A stretch of DNA of 64,000 nt, taken from assembly GCA_004138175.2 (NCBI GenBank), contig RYFE02000025.1, forward strand, positions 1-64,000, in the 5' to 3' direction. How positions within the stretch are numbered: the stretch's first letter is position 1; each line of letters opens with the position of its first letter. Origin of the DNA: Chloroflexales bacterium ZM16-3 (GTDB lineage Bacteria; Chloroflexota; Chloroflexia; Chloroflexales; Chloroflexaceae). The position numbers and the translations under genes are program-made. Shown here piece by piece: positions 55,529-63,927 of the stretch. The notes beneath the pieces are model-generated. The model saw only the letters and a list, made by a program, of their open reading frames with translations, had not been told where the DNA came from and did not search any database.

Positions 55529-56539
55529 ATGAGTAAGTGGAAAGGGATCAGTCATGGCCGCATGACACGAGCGATGGAACAATCGTTATCTCCAGCCGAG
55601 TTCAAAGTCCTCGCTGTAGTCCGTCGAATCATCCCCGACGGCCAGCGGCGCATGATCAGCCAATTTGAGATTGCCAGGCGCGCGCGCGTTAGCGAATCGA
55701 CGGTCAGCGCCACTATGCGTAAGGTCGACGGAATATTCACCCGCCGCTTTCTCATCGGCATAGGGCGCGGCAGAGGCTACGAGATCGAGATGATCCCGCC
55801 AGCTGAGCAACTCCGAATGCCTCTCAGCTCGCCTAGAAAAGGATCGCTCACAGATCCTTCATCAGAAACTAGCGTTGAGGGCATAGAGACGGCGCAAACC
55901 GCCTCAAAAGAAGGATCGCTCACAGATCCCGCCATCTTCTATGATCATAATCATGAGCAGCAGCAGCAGGCGGCTGCGCAAACCGGCGCGGAGCGCAATG
56001 CCGGCCAGGCTGATCAGCTTGCCCCTGAGACAATCGCCGCCCTTGAAAAGGCCGGAGCCCACCCCAAGCTGATCGCTCGGATCGCCGCGAACAATCCGAA
56101 TTGCAGCCCCGCCCAGGTCGCCGAGGCGCTCCTGGCAGCCGAGCAGAAATCCAACTGCCATACGCTGCCGGGCCTGGCCCTGGAGTGCCTGGCCCGCGCC
56201 CAGCGAGTTGTCGTGCCGCGCGCCCGCGCCGAGTCCCGCAGCGATATGCTCGCGCCAATCGATTGGGCGGCGCGAAATCGAGCTGCCGAGGGCGACATGC
56301 CCGACGATGCCGAAGATGATCTTCCGCCCCCACGCGACCCGCATGCCGAGGCGATTTTGCTCCTCGGCGAGTGTCCGCCCAGCCATGCCGAGCAAATTTT
56401 TCTCGCACAGCGGATTTTCGCTGGCGACAGCCCCGAGGCCGCTGCCGATGCGCTACGGACTGAGCGATCCCGCAGGCCCCGGCCCGAGGATCGCGTTGTC
56501 CCGACAATGCGACGCCGACAGGGGCGGAGCAATGATTGA
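55529..56539 (+). CDS. winged-helix DNA-binding protein, replication-initiator-like
   Basis: Encodes 336 aa with an ideal AAGGAGG. Residues about 20-95 form a winged helix (SPAEFKVLAVVRRIIPDGQR, ISQFEIARRARVSESTVSAT). A duplicated linker element KGSLTDP occurs twice (about 105 and 130). The C-terminal half is helical (LAPETIAALEKAGAHPKLIA, HTLPGLALECLARAQRVV) and acidic at the end. Resembles phage/ICE replication initiator or DnaD-like proteins in plan; not a confident family match. Overlaps the next gene by 8 bases and is under the P2 operators. Confidence 0.6.
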   Translation: MSKWKGISHGRMTRAMEQSLSPAEFKVLAVVRRIIPDGQRRMISQFEIARRARVSESTVSATMRKVDGIFTRRFLIGIGRGRGYEIEMIPPAEQLRMPLSSPRKGSLTDPSSETSVEGIETAQTASKEGSLTDPAIFYDHNHEQQQQAAAQTGAERNAGQADQLAPETIAALEKAGAHPKLIARIAANNPNCSPAQVAEALLAAEQKSNCHTLPGLALECLARAQRVVVPRARAESRSDMLAPIDWAARNRAAEGDMPDDAEDDLPPPRDPHAEAILLLGECPPSHAEQIFLAQRIFAGDSPEAAADALRTERSRRPRPEDRVVPTMRRRQGRSND

Positions 56540-57413
56540 ACCACTATCGCTCGCCGAGTCCACCGCCCGCGAGCGCTGCGAGCGCCAGATCGCCGATGGC
56601 CTCAGCACGTTTATCGCTGTCGGCGAGGCGCTGCTGACCATCCGCGAGCAGCGCCTCTACCGCTCGACCCACCGCTCGTTTGCCGACTATCTGGCCGAGC
56701 GCTGGCCGCAGCTCGGCTCGCGCCGCCAGGCCGACCGCCTGATCAATGCAGCCATTGTCGACGCCAATGTACGACCCACGGGCCTCACTATTCCCAGCGA
56801 GCGCGTGGCTCGCGAGCTGGCTGGCCTGGAGCCGCAGGCCCAGCGGGCCGCGCTGCGCCAGGCGGTGAGCGCCGCCGGCGACCGTGCCCCAACCGCCGCC
56901 CAGGTGCGCGCGGCGGCCCGCCCGGAGCTGCCCGCGCCACCCACGCCTACCCACGATCCGGCGAAACCGGAGCCAGCGCCGCTGGCTGTCTTCCCGCCCG
57001 GCCATATCGATGCCGGCACCTGCGTGATCGAGTGTCGCTTGGCCGAGGGCCGCCCAGAGCCTGGCGATAGGCTCTGGGCCGAGGAGCTACAGCGCAAGCT
57101 GGAGCAGGCGCGATCAGGGATGCAGCCCGCCGTCTACGCGCACTGGCGGGCCAGGCTGGACGTGGCTGCGCAGCTGCTCAACGATCCCGCCCGCGCCCAG
57201 CGCTACGCCCTGGCCGCGCGGCGGCTCACTGCGGCGGTCGACAGCGTCGCCCGATCTCCACCCCAGCTGCGCGTACTCTGCCTGGTCTGTGGCGTCGAGC
57301 TGCTCGCCGACGCCGACAGCCGGGATGTCCGCAACTGGCTGTGGAAGCAGCTCTTGATCCGTCTGTTCGCCTGCGACCTTGATCCGCTGTGTCAGGCGCT
57401 GGGAGAGGAATAG
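56532..57413 (+). CDS. hypothetical protein of integrative-element operon
   Basis: Encodes 293 aa from ATG 56532, overlapping the previous stop. N-terminal helical region (ARERCERQIADGLSTFIAVG, then ALLTIREQRLYRSTHRSFAD and YLAERWPQLGSRRQADRLIN) resembles the helical N-terminus found in many phage proteins that precede ParB-like or methyltransferase domains. A Pro-rich linker (about 130-155) joins a C-terminal region with CLVCGVELLADADSRDVRNW. No catalytic motif recognised. Likely plasmid/ICE maintenance. Confidence 0.6.
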   Translation: MIEPLSLAESTARERCERQIADGLSTFIAVGEALLTIREQRLYRSTHRSFADYLAERWPQLGSRRQADRLINAAIVDANVRPTGLTIPSERVARELAGLEPQAQRAALRQAVSAAGDRAPTAAQVRAAARPELPAPPTPTHDPAKPEPAPLAVFPPGHIDAGTCVIECRLAEGRPEPGDRLWAEELQRKLEQARSGMQPAVYAHWRARLDVAAQLLNDPARAQRYALAARRLTAAVDSVARSPPQLRVLCLVCGVELLADADSRDVRNWLWKQLLIRLFACDLDPLCQALGEE

Positions 57414-57415
57414 CT

Positions 57416-57697
57416 ATGATCGAGCCGACCTACACCCTCCAGGAGATTGCCGAGCTGGCCAAGATCAGCCTGGCCTCGGTCAAGCGTGCCGTGCGTGATG
57501 ATCGTTTGCGCGCCATCAAGCTCGGTCGGCTCTGGCGCGTTCGCGCTGCGGATGCGCAGCGCTGGCTTAGCGAAGGAGATCATCCATGCCCGCCAAAAAA
57601 CGTCGCTCCCCGGGCCAGGGCTCGTACTCCAAAACCGCCAGCGGATGGCGCTACCGCGTACCCGTGGGAGAAACGCCGTCAGGCAAGGCGATCCTGA
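57416..57697 (+). CDS. excisionase-type HTH protein
   Basis: Encodes 93 aa from ATG 57416. The MerR-like HTH_17 fold is clear (YTLQEIAELAKISLASVKRA, VRDDRLRAIKLGRLWRVRAA), as in recombination directionality factors. The last 37 residues overlap the integrase start in another frame. Context (directly before an integrase at a tRNA gene) strongly suggests an Xis function. Confidence 0.85.
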   Translation: MIEPTYTLQEIAELAKISLASVKRAVRDDRLRAIKLGRLWRVRAADAQRWLSEGDHPCPPKNVAPRARARTPKPPADGATAYPWEKRRQARRS

Positions 57698-58827
57698 AGG
57701 ATTTCTATGGCCCGACGAAGGCCGAGGTTACGGCCAAGGCCGACGCCTACCGCGCCGCCCACCCCGAGGGGCCGCCAAGCGTTGACGCGACCCAGCTGCT
57801 GCTTGAGTTCTTGGCGATCTGGCTCAATCTGGTGGTCAAGAAGCACAACGCGGAGAGCACCTACGAGTCCTATCTGGCGACCATCGACCTGTACATTGTC
57901 GACAGCATCGGCCAGCGCCCGCTCTGCGACCTGACCCCGCTGATCATCCAGTCCTGGGTAAACGCGATTGCTGCGACGGGCAAGGGCCGCACGGCCGAGC
58001 TGGCGCTGGCCATCCTGCATACCGCGCTGAATGACGCGGTGGCCTGGGAAATCCTGAAGCGCAACCCGGCGGCGCATGTCAGCGCGCCCACGTTCGAGCG
58101 GAAGAAAGCCCAGGCCATGACGCTGGCGCAGGCCCAGGCGTTTATGGCCGCCGCCGGCGGTCGGCAGGACCTGCGCAAGCCGATCATGCGTAAGAACGGC
58201 AAGAAGATGACCCCGATCGCGATCAACCCGCGCCTAGAGCCGCTTTACCTGCTCTATGCGATAATCGGCTTTCGGCGCGGGGAGCTGCTGGCGTTGCGCT
58301 GGTCGGACATCAACCTGGAGACTGGGGAGATCACGATCACCAAGTCGCTCGATAAGCACCGGCGCGAGAAAGGGCCAAAGACGGAGAGCAGCATCCGCAC
58401 CGTCTATGCCGATGAGACGGCGCGGGAAGCCCTCAAGGCGCATCGGGAGCGTATGCAGGCTGAGCACCACCAGGAGGGCTGGAAACACGATGGGCTAGTG
58501 TTTTGTACTGAGGAGGGCACCTCGATCAGCCCACGCAACCTGCTGCGCCATTTCAAGACGGTTCTGGCGGCGGCTGGGCTGCCAAGCACGTTCACCTTGC
58601 ATGGGCTGCGCCACTCGGCAGGCTCGCTGATGCTGGCCGAGGGCGCGAAGCTGACCGACGTGAGCAAGACGCTGGGCCACTCCTCGGTGGCGATCACGGG
58701 GAAGGTCTACGCGCACGGCTACGAGGAGGGCAAGCGCGCGGCGGTGGCCGGGGTGGGCCGGAAGTTCCGGCGCACTACGGACTCTGGGGAGGGCGATGCG
58801 CCGCGAAAGGGTGGTGATGGGGTATGA
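57586..58827 (+). CDS. int: tyrosine integrase of the island
   Basis: Encodes 413 aa. Arm-type binding domain (about 1-65, GQGSYSKTASGWRYRVPVGE), SAM-like core-binding domain (about 70-155), and catalytic domain with Arg in GFRRGELLALRW (about 228), HxxR in HGLRHSAGSLM (about 340), His in LGHSSVAI (about 366) and nucleophile Tyr in GKVYAHGYEE (about 375). This is the phage/ICE-type integrase that targets tRNA genes. It overlaps the excisionase gene and lies 50 bases from tRNA-Lys, the probable attachment site. Confidence 0.93.
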   Translation: MPAKKRRSPGQGSYSKTASGWRYRVPVGETPSGKAILKDFYGPTKAEVTAKADAYRAAHPEGPPSVDATQLLLEFLAIWLNLVVKKHNAESTYESYLATIDLYIVDSIGQRPLCDLTPLIIQSWVNAIAATGKGRTAELALAILHTALNDAVAWEILKRNPAAHVSAPTFERKKAQAMTLAQAQAFMAAAGGRQDLRKPIMRKNGKKMTPIAINPRLEPLYLLYAIIGFRRGELLALRWSDINLETGEITITKSLDKHRREKGPKTESSIRTVYADETAREALKAHRERMQAEHHQEGWKHDGLVFCTEEGTSISPRNLLRHFKTVLAAAGLPSTFTLHGLRHSAGSLMLAEGAKLTDVSKTLGHSSVAITGKVYAHGYEEGKRAAVAGVGRKFRRTTDSGEGDAPRKGGDGV

Positions 58828-58833
58828 ACATGT

Positions 58834-58870
58834 CAGAGGCTCAGGGGCTGATAGCGCCCCTGAGCCTCTG
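58834..58870 (+). terminator. integrase terminator hairpin
   Basis: 15-bp perfect stem (CAGAGGCTCAGGGGC and its complement), 7-base loop, between the integrase stop and the tRNA 3' end. Confidence 0.8.
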
Positions 58871-58876
58871 TGATGC

Positions 58877-58951
58877 TGGTGAGCCGGGTGGGGATCGAAC
58901 CCACGACCCTCTGATTAAAAGTCAGGTGCTCTACCACTGAGCTACCGGCCC
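58877..58951 (-). tRNA. tRNA-Lys(TTT)
   Basis: Reading the minus strand: acceptor GGGCCGG pairs with CCGGCTC, D-loop GCTCAGTGGTAGAGC, anticodon loop CTTTTAA (anticodon TTT), T-loop GGGTTCGATCCCC, and an encoded CCA. All arms fold, with one weak pair (C-A) at the base of the anticodon stem. The 3' end faces the integrase, so this is the likely attB of the island. Its 3' half was not found repeated elsewhere in the window, so the other island end lies outside. Confidence 0.95.
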
Positions 58952-58999
58952 CTACTCGCATTATAGCCGAGGTGATCGGCAGCGTCAAAGCAGGTGTGC

Positions 59000-59005
59000 T
59001 ATACT
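59000..59005 (+). promoter_or_regulatory. extended -10 TGC-TATACT of the clpP-like gene
   Basis: TATACT preceded by TGC, 39 bases before ATG 59045. The -35 is weak. Confidence 0.5.
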
Positions 59006-59044
59006 TCCCCTGATGACGCAGCCGATCTAAATAGAGGGGGCTCT

Positions 59045-59638
59045 ATGCCGTCCGTTCCCGTCCCAACGATTATTGAGCGCACCGCCCGCGGCGAGCGCAG
59101 CTGGGATATCTTCTCGCGCCTGCTTCAGGAGCGCGTGATCATGATCGGTACGCCGATTGATGATGATATGGCCTCCTCGGTGATCGCCCAGCTGCTGGTG
59201 CTTCAGCATCAGGACCCTGAGCGCGATATTTGGCTCTATATTAATAGCCCTGGCGGTGTGGTGCGCGCCGGTCTGGCGATCTATGACACGATGCAGCTGA
59301 TTACCCCCGATGTGGCTACGGTCTGCATCGGCCGGGCGGCGAGCATGGCGACGGTGCTGCTCTGCGGCGGTGCCAAGGGGAAGCGTTTCTCTCTACCCCA
59401 CTCGACGATCCACTCGCACCCGGCTGGCGGTGGCGCTGAGGGTAATGCTCCGGATGTCTTGATCGCGGTCAATGAGATGCTGCGCCTCCAGCGTATGCTC
59501 CGTGAGATTATGGCTGAGCATTCTGGGCAGACGATTGAGCGGATTGAGCAGGATTTTAGCCGCGATGCGTACCTTAACGCGCAGCAGGCGATTGAGTATG
59601 GCTTGATTGATGCGATCCTTGAGCCGACCGCTGCGTGA
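59045..59638 (+). CDS. clpP: ClpP-family ATP-dependent protease subunit
   Basis: Encodes 197 aa from ATG 59045 (AGAGGGGG before it; an upstream in-frame ATG at 58994 lies in the promoter). Catalytic Ser in GRAASMATVLL (about 100), His in LPHSTIHSHP (about 123) and Asp in the RDAYLNAQQAIEYG region (about 174). YINSPGGVV forms the oxyanion strand. Normal length for ClpP. It degrades proteins unfolded by ClpX/ClpC in the cytoplasm. First chromosomal gene right of the island. No Clp ATPase is adjacent. Confidence 0.96.
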   Translation: MPSVPVPTIIERTARGERSWDIFSRLLQERVIMIGTPIDDDMASSVIAQLLVLQHQDPERDIWLYINSPGGVVRAGLAIYDTMQLITPDVATVCIGRAASMATVLLCGGAKGKRFSLPHSTIHSHPAGGGAEGNAPDVLIAVNEMLRLQRMLREIMAEHSGQTIERIEQDFSRDAYLNAQQAIEYGLIDAILEPTAA

Positions 59639-59641
59639 TGC

Positions 59642-59697
59642 AATGTTGAATGCTGAATGTTGAATGCCAGACATTCAGCATTCAGCATTCAACATTT
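59642..59697. repeat. TGAATG/CATTCA inverted repeat
   Basis: Arms made of ATGTTGAATGCTGAATG-type words (about 24 bp) around CCAGA. It lies between convergent genes and may terminate both; the stop and last six codons of the hydrolase gene (MLNAEC) lie inside its right arm. Confidence 0.8.
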
Positions 59698-60739
59698 GTT
59701 TTAGCCACGCCGCTGTGATGGCGATTGTCTCCGGCTCGATTGGTAGCGAGAGGTGGGTGGCCCTCGGCAGCAGGTGGAACTCGCCCCAGCTCGCTGTCGC
59801 CGCCCGCACCTCGCTGTCTGCCCCCTTGGGCAGCACGGCGTCGCGCCCGCCGTAGATGAGCAGGAGCGGAGGGCGGCTCTCGCTTGTTCCCACGCGCCTT
59901 AGGCTGCCCAGGAGGTCGAGCGCGTCGAAGAGGTCCCAGGTGCCGATGCGCGCCCGGATGCCGCTGGTCCGCCAGCCCATGATGATGTGGTAGGCTGTGC
60001 CGTCGCGGAAGAGGTGGGTGAGTGTCGGTCGGGCGACCCGTAGCGCCTCTGCGATCTGCGCCCGCCGGTACGCTTTGCTGTTTAGGCGTAGCCTCGGCGG
60101 GGCTTCCCAGAGCGCTAGGGCGTCGCACGGCGCGCCATCGGCTACGGCCCGCGCTGTCACTGCGCCGCCGAGGCTCATGCCGAGCAGCCCCACCTTATCG
60201 TAGCGCTCGCTGAGCCAGCGCGCTGGCCCTGCTACGCTCTCGATGATGTCGGGGTATGCTTGTGGGCGCGGGCTCTCGCCGTGGCCGTCGAGGTCGATCA
60301 GCAGGGCGGATAGCCCCTGCGCCATGAGGGCGTCGGCCAGCCGCCATGCGTAGAAGGTTTTGTCGCAGCCTGAGCCGTGCGCTACGCAGATGGCTGCCCG
60401 CGCGCCGCCTTTGGGCGCGATATGCAGCGCTGGCACCAGCCCGTATTTTGTGGGTATATCGATGTACTGCACTGTCCGATCCGCCTGATCGCCCGGCTGT
60501 AGCTGTCGCTTGGGGTTGAGCTCGGATCGCGCCAGGGATGCCAGCCCTGCCTGGAGTGGGATGGCTAGCGGTAGCATTGCTAGCAGCGCGATGGGCCTCG
60601 GTCGCCCGCGCAGCGCCGCTATGGCGAGCAGCGGCCCTAGTGCGCCGCCGCCCCAGCTTAGCCCGCGCAGCTCCGCCCGGTCGGCTAGTGTGTCGAGCAG
60701 GCCAAGCCAGAGGGCGAGGGCGCTGAGGGTGTGTTTCAT
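59675..60739 (-). CDS. alpha/beta hydrolase with N-terminal membrane helices
   Basis: Encodes 354 aa. Residues 1-75 are hydrophobic (LSALALWLGLLDTLADRAEL, LGPLLAIAALRGR, LLAMLPLAIPLQAGL), so membrane anchored. The hydrolase fold follows: oxyanion region VAHGSGCDKTFYAW, nucleophile Ser in LLGMSLGGAV (about 190), Asp in YGGRDAVLP (about 301) and His in RATHLSLP (about 331). Substrate unknown; similar to lysophospholipase/serine aminopeptidase-like proteins. The final MLNAEC is repeat-derived. Divergent from mnmE. Confidence 0.85.
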   Translation of the reverse strand: MKHTLSALALWLGLLDTLADRAELRGLSWGGGALGPLLAIAALRGRPRPIALLAMLPLAIPLQAGLASLARSELNPKRQLQPGDQADRTVQYIDIPTKYGLVPALHIAPKGGARAAICVAHGSGCDKTFYAWRLADALMAQGLSALLIDLDGHGESPRPQAYPDIIESVAGPARWLSERYDKVGLLGMSLGGAVTARAVADGAPCDALALWEAPPRLRLNSKAYRRAQIAEALRVARPTLTHLFRDGTAYHIIMGWRTSGIRARIGTWDLFDALDLLGSLRRVGTSESRPPLLLIYGGRDAVLPKGADSEVRAATASWGEFHLLPRATHLSLPIEPETIAITAAWLKQMLNAEC

Positions 60740-60740
60740 A

Positions 60741-60888
60741 GGGGTTGGGGGTTGGGGGTTGGGGGTTGGGGTGTGTTCAGGTGAAGCTGCTCAGTTGCTA
60801 AAATATTGTACAATACATCTAGAATGCTGCGGGTGTTCGCACCCAACCTCCAACCCCTAACCCCTAACCCCTAACCCCTAACCCCCAC
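60741..60888. repeat. telomere-like GGGGTTG and CCCCTAA arrays flanking the mnmE promoter region
   Basis: About four GGGGTTG units (60742-60772) and about five CCCCTAA units (60848-60888) lie in inverted orientation around an AT-rich core (AAATATTGTACAATACAT, about 60800). The core probably holds the divergent promoters. Confidence 0.85.
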
Positions 60889-60889
60889 T

Positions 60890-62263
60890 ATGGACGAAGA
60901 TACTATCGCGGCGATCGCCACGCCTCCCGGCGAGGGTGGCCTGGGGGTGATCCGCCTGAGCGGCCCGGGTGCGCTGCCTATTGCGGGGGTGATCTTTCGT
61001 CCCGCCCGCCCTGGCCCGCTGCGGCCCTACCGCCTGCGCTATGGCCATGTGGTGGGCGCGGACGGCGGCGCGGTGGATGAGGCGCTCTGCGCGTTTATGC
61101 GCGGGCCGCGCAGCTTCACCCGTGAGGATGTGGTTGAGATATCGTGCCACGGCGGCCCGCTGCCGGTGCAGATGACGCTCTCGCTGGCGCTGGCCGCCGG
61201 GGCGCGCCTGGCTCGCCCTGGCGAGTTTACGCTGCGCGCATTCCTGAATGGCCGGATTGACCTGACCCAGGCTGAGGCGACCCTGGATGTCGTGCGCGCC
61301 CAGACCTCGGCGGGCCTGGCGCTGGCTCAGGCGCAGCTGGGCGGCTGGCTGGCCCGCGAGGTGCGCGCCGCTCGGGCCGGGCTGCTAGAGTGTCTGGCGT
61401 ATGTGACTGCTGTGGTGGACTTCCCTGAGGACGAGGTGCCCGCCCAGGATATTGGCCCGCAGCTGCGCGGCGGGCTGGCCGCCGCTGAGGCGCTGCTGGC
61501 CGGCGCCGACCAGGGCATGGTCTATCGGCAGGGCGCGCGCGCCGCCCTGGTCGGCCGCCCCAATGTGGGCAAGTCGTCGCTGCTCAACGCGCTGCTGCGC
61601 GCCGACCGGGCGATTGTGACGCCTATCCCTGGCACGACCCGCGACACGCTGGAGGAGACCGCGAACCTGGCCGGTATCCCGGTGGTGCTGATCGATACGG
61701 CTGGTATCCACGATAGCGCCGACCCGGTTGAGCGGCTGGGGGTTGAGCGCTCGCGCCAGGCGCTCCGGGGGGCGGACCTGGCTCTGCTTGTGCTCGACGC
61801 CGCGCAGCCGGTTGGCCCCGGCGACCGGGCTATTGCCGCGCTGACGCTGGAGAAGCCGACGATTATTGTGTGGAATAAAGCGGACTCTGCTCACGTAACA
61901 TTCAATATTGAATATGCACCATTCAATATTCACCCCGCGCCCCTGGCGCGTGTGGCAACCTCGGCACACTCCGGTGTGGGTATTGAAGATCTGACTCAGG
62001 CTATCGCCCGCGCCCTGCTGGGCGGCGCGCCCCCGGCGGCGGGCGAGGCCCACCTGGTGAGCAGCCCGCGCCACCGCGACGCCCTCCGTCGCGCGGTTGA
62101 CCACGTGCGGGTGGCGGCGGAGAGCTGGGATGCGGGCCGCCCCGCCGATCTGCTGGCCGGCGACCTGACGGTGGCCCTGAATGCGCTCGGTGAGATCACT
62201 GGCGAGACGGTGGGCGATGACTTGCTCGACCTGATCTTCTCGCGCTTCTGTATCGGGAAGTAG
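60890..62263 (+). CDS. mnmE: tRNA modification GTPase MnmE (TrmE)
   Basis: Encodes 457 aa. N-terminal folate-binding domain (TIAAIATPPGEGGLGVIRLS), helical domain with the embedded G domain: G1 GRPNVGKSS (about 223), PGTTRD switch, DTAG (about 265), NKAD (about 330) and C-terminal FCIGK with the catalytic Cys. It installs cmnm5 at the wobble U of several tRNAs with MnmG. An insert of about 20 residues after NKAD (TFNIEYAPFNIHPAPLAR) comes from an ATTCAATATTGAAT-type repeat and lengthens the G5 approach, while SAHSG is kept. Confidence 0.95.
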   Translation: MDEDTIAAIATPPGEGGLGVIRLSGPGALPIAGVIFRPARPGPLRPYRLRYGHVVGADGGAVDEALCAFMRGPRSFTREDVVEISCHGGPLPVQMTLSLALAAGARLARPGEFTLRAFLNGRIDLTQAEATLDVVRAQTSAGLALAQAQLGGWLAREVRAARAGLLECLAYVTAVVDFPEDEVPAQDIGPQLRGGLAAAEALLAGADQGMVYRQGARAALVGRPNVGKSSLLNALLRADRAIVTPIPGTTRDTLEETANLAGIPVVLIDTAGIHDSADPVERLGVERSRQALRGADLALLVLDAAQPVGPGDRAIAALTLEKPTIIVWNKADSAHVTFNIEYAPFNIHPAPLARVATSAHSGVGIEDLTQAIARALLGGAPPAAGEAHLVSSPRHRDALRRAVDHVRVAAESWDAGRPADLLAGDLTVALNALGEITGETVGDDLLDLIFSRFCIGK

Positions 62264-62581
62264 GCGGCGATTTGTCGCCCCCGAAGGCGGTTCTTGGCAA
62301 TACCGCAAAACTTACACTGTCACCCTGAGCGCCCGGCCCGTAAACGGGCGGGCTACGGATCGACAAAGGCCGCCTTCGCGGGCGGTTCCGGCGTCGGCGC
62401 AGGCCGACGCCCGGCGCAACGCGCCCCGCCGACGCGACTTCCAGTCGCAAGCTGTGGGGCGCTCAGGACGTTGCAACAGCCCACGTGCGCATCAGCCGTC
62501 GCCAGGCTATTGGTAGAGAGTGTGCTACACTGGCCTGAGTACCCGTCAGCGGGCAGGCCCCGCCTAACCTCTCAGAGAGCC
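62264..62581. other. intergenic region with GC-rich inverted repeats
   Basis: No gene. Contains GCGGCGA/TCGCC (62265-62280), CCCGGCCCGTAAACGGGCGGG (hairpin, about 62331-62351) and GGCGTCGGC/GCCGACGCC (about 62390-62412). A TGC-TACACT extended -10 (62526-62531) lies 51 bases before the PHP gene. Confidence 0.55.
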
Positions 62582-63628
62582 ATGAGCAACAGCTTCGCCT
62601 ACCCCGGCGCACTACATATCCACACCACCTACTCCGACGGCACCGGCACCTACCCCGAGGTGATCGCCGCCGCCCGCGCGGCTGGCCTGCGCTGGATCAT
62701 CGTCACCGACCACGACACCCTGGAGGGCACGCCATTCGCCGGATGGCACGATGGCCTCCTCGTGATCGTCGGCCACGAGATTACCCCCGACCGCAACCAT
62801 TTTCTGGCCCTGAATGTGGACTCTGTGGTGAGCAACGCGCGCGCGCCCCAGGACTTTGTGGACGAGGTCTACGCTTGCGGGGGATTCGGCGTGATTGCCC
62901 ACCCCGATGAGCGGGTGAAGAACAGCTTCAAAGAGATCTACCGCTGGGATGACTGGACGGTGGATGGCCCCCGCCAGCGCGAGGGTCGCGTGGTGGGCCT
63001 GGAGCTCTGGAACTTGATGAGCGACTGGGGCGAGCACCTGACCGCGCGCAACAAGCTGCTGAACTTCCTTGTGCCGCGCCTGGGCATGAGCGGGCCGAGC
63101 CCGGCGACCATGGCATGGTGGGACCGGCTAAATATCGCTGGGCGGCGCACCTTCGGCGTGGGCGGGGTCGATGCGCATGCCTTCAGGCAGCGCGTGCCCT
63201 GGGGCGAGGTCGAGGTATTCCCCTACCAGTGGATGTTCGGCACCCTGACGAACTACCTGCTCATGGGCGCGCCGCTCAGCACTGACGCCCATACGGCGAC
63301 CGACCAGGTCTACGCGGCGCTGGCGGGCGGGCGCAGCTACTTCGTGAACCGCCTCGACGGCGCAGCCCCGGCGATTGTGTTTACGGCCCGCCGGGGCGAT
63401 CAGGTCTATGGCGTCGGCGATGACGCATCGCTGGCCGATGGCCCCCTGCTGATCGAGGCGGACGTGGGCGCTGACGCCTACATCCGCCTGATCGCCGACG
63501 GCGAGGTGCTCACCAGCGGGGTGCGCCGCATCCGCCAGACCATCGCCGAGCCCGGCGTCTACCGCCTGGAGGGCTACTGGGGCGGTAAGCCGTGGCTTTT
63601 CAGCAACCCGATCTTTGTGGGCGATTAG
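62582..63628 (+). CDS. PHP-domain metal-dependent phosphoesterase
   Basis: Encodes 348 aa from ATG 62582 (AGAGAGCC before it; the longer open frame is intergenic). PHP motifs: [10 protein letters not shown] (motif I), VTDHDTLEG (II), GHEI (about 66), VIAHPDE (III) and GGVDAHAF (IV), giving the metal-binding His/Asp set. A C-terminal beta-sandwich (about 260-348, [10 protein letters not shown] to [10 protein letters not shown]) is usual for this PHP subgroup with CehA-like features. Predicted cytosolic phosphoesterase; natural substrate unknown. Confidence 0.9.
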   Translation: MSNSFAYPGALHIHTTYSDGTGTYPEVIAAARAAGLRWIIVTDHDTLEGTPFAGWHDGLLVIVGHEITPDRNHFLALNVDSVVSNARAPQDFVDEVYACGGFGVIAHPDERVKNSFKEIYRWDDWTVDGPRQREGRVVGLELWNLMSDWGEHLTARNKLLNFLVPRLGMSGPSPATMAWWDRLNIAGRRTFGVGGVDAHAFRQRVPWGEVEVFPYQWMFGTLTNYLLMGAPLSTDAHTATDQVYAALAGGRSYFVNRLDGAAPAIVFTARRGDQVYGVGDDASLADGPLLIEADVGADAYIRLIADGEVLTSGVRRIRQTIAEPGVYRLEGYWGGKPWLFSNPIFVGD

Positions 63629-63927
63629 CCGCCCGCCATCGCCCCCACGATCATAAATGGCTCGGTGCCAGACAGAACCGCCTCGGGCAGCGGGGCGTCT
63701 GGCGGCTCGTGGGACAGATCCTCCTCGCAGGCGAAGAACCGCACGAAGGGTCGGCGCTGCTTCGTCACATGGTCGCGGATTGTCCCGCGCAGCATCGGGT
63801 ACTGCGCCTCTAGGGCGTCGAGGATGGAGCGCTGGGTGACTGGCCCATCCACCTGCATCGTCACCTCGCCATTGCCGAGGCGGGCCAGCATGCGCAGGTG
63901 GGCCGGGAGCATGATGCGGATCCTCAT
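63625..63927 (-). CDS. MoaD/ThiS-like ubiquitin-fold protein
   Basis: Encodes 100 aa. The beta-grasp plan is visible ([57 protein letters not shown]) and it ends GAMAGG, close to the GG tail of MoaD/ThiS sulfur carriers. Start overlaps the upstream gene stop (ATGA) and the 3' end overlaps the PHP gene by 4 bases. Likely sulfur carrier or a structural relative. Confidence 0.85.
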   Translation of the reverse strand: MRIRIMLPAHLRMLARLGNGEVTMQVDGPVTQRSILDALEAQYPMLRGTIRDHVTKQRRPFVRFFACEEDLSHEPPDAPLPEAVLSGTEPFMIVGAMAGG

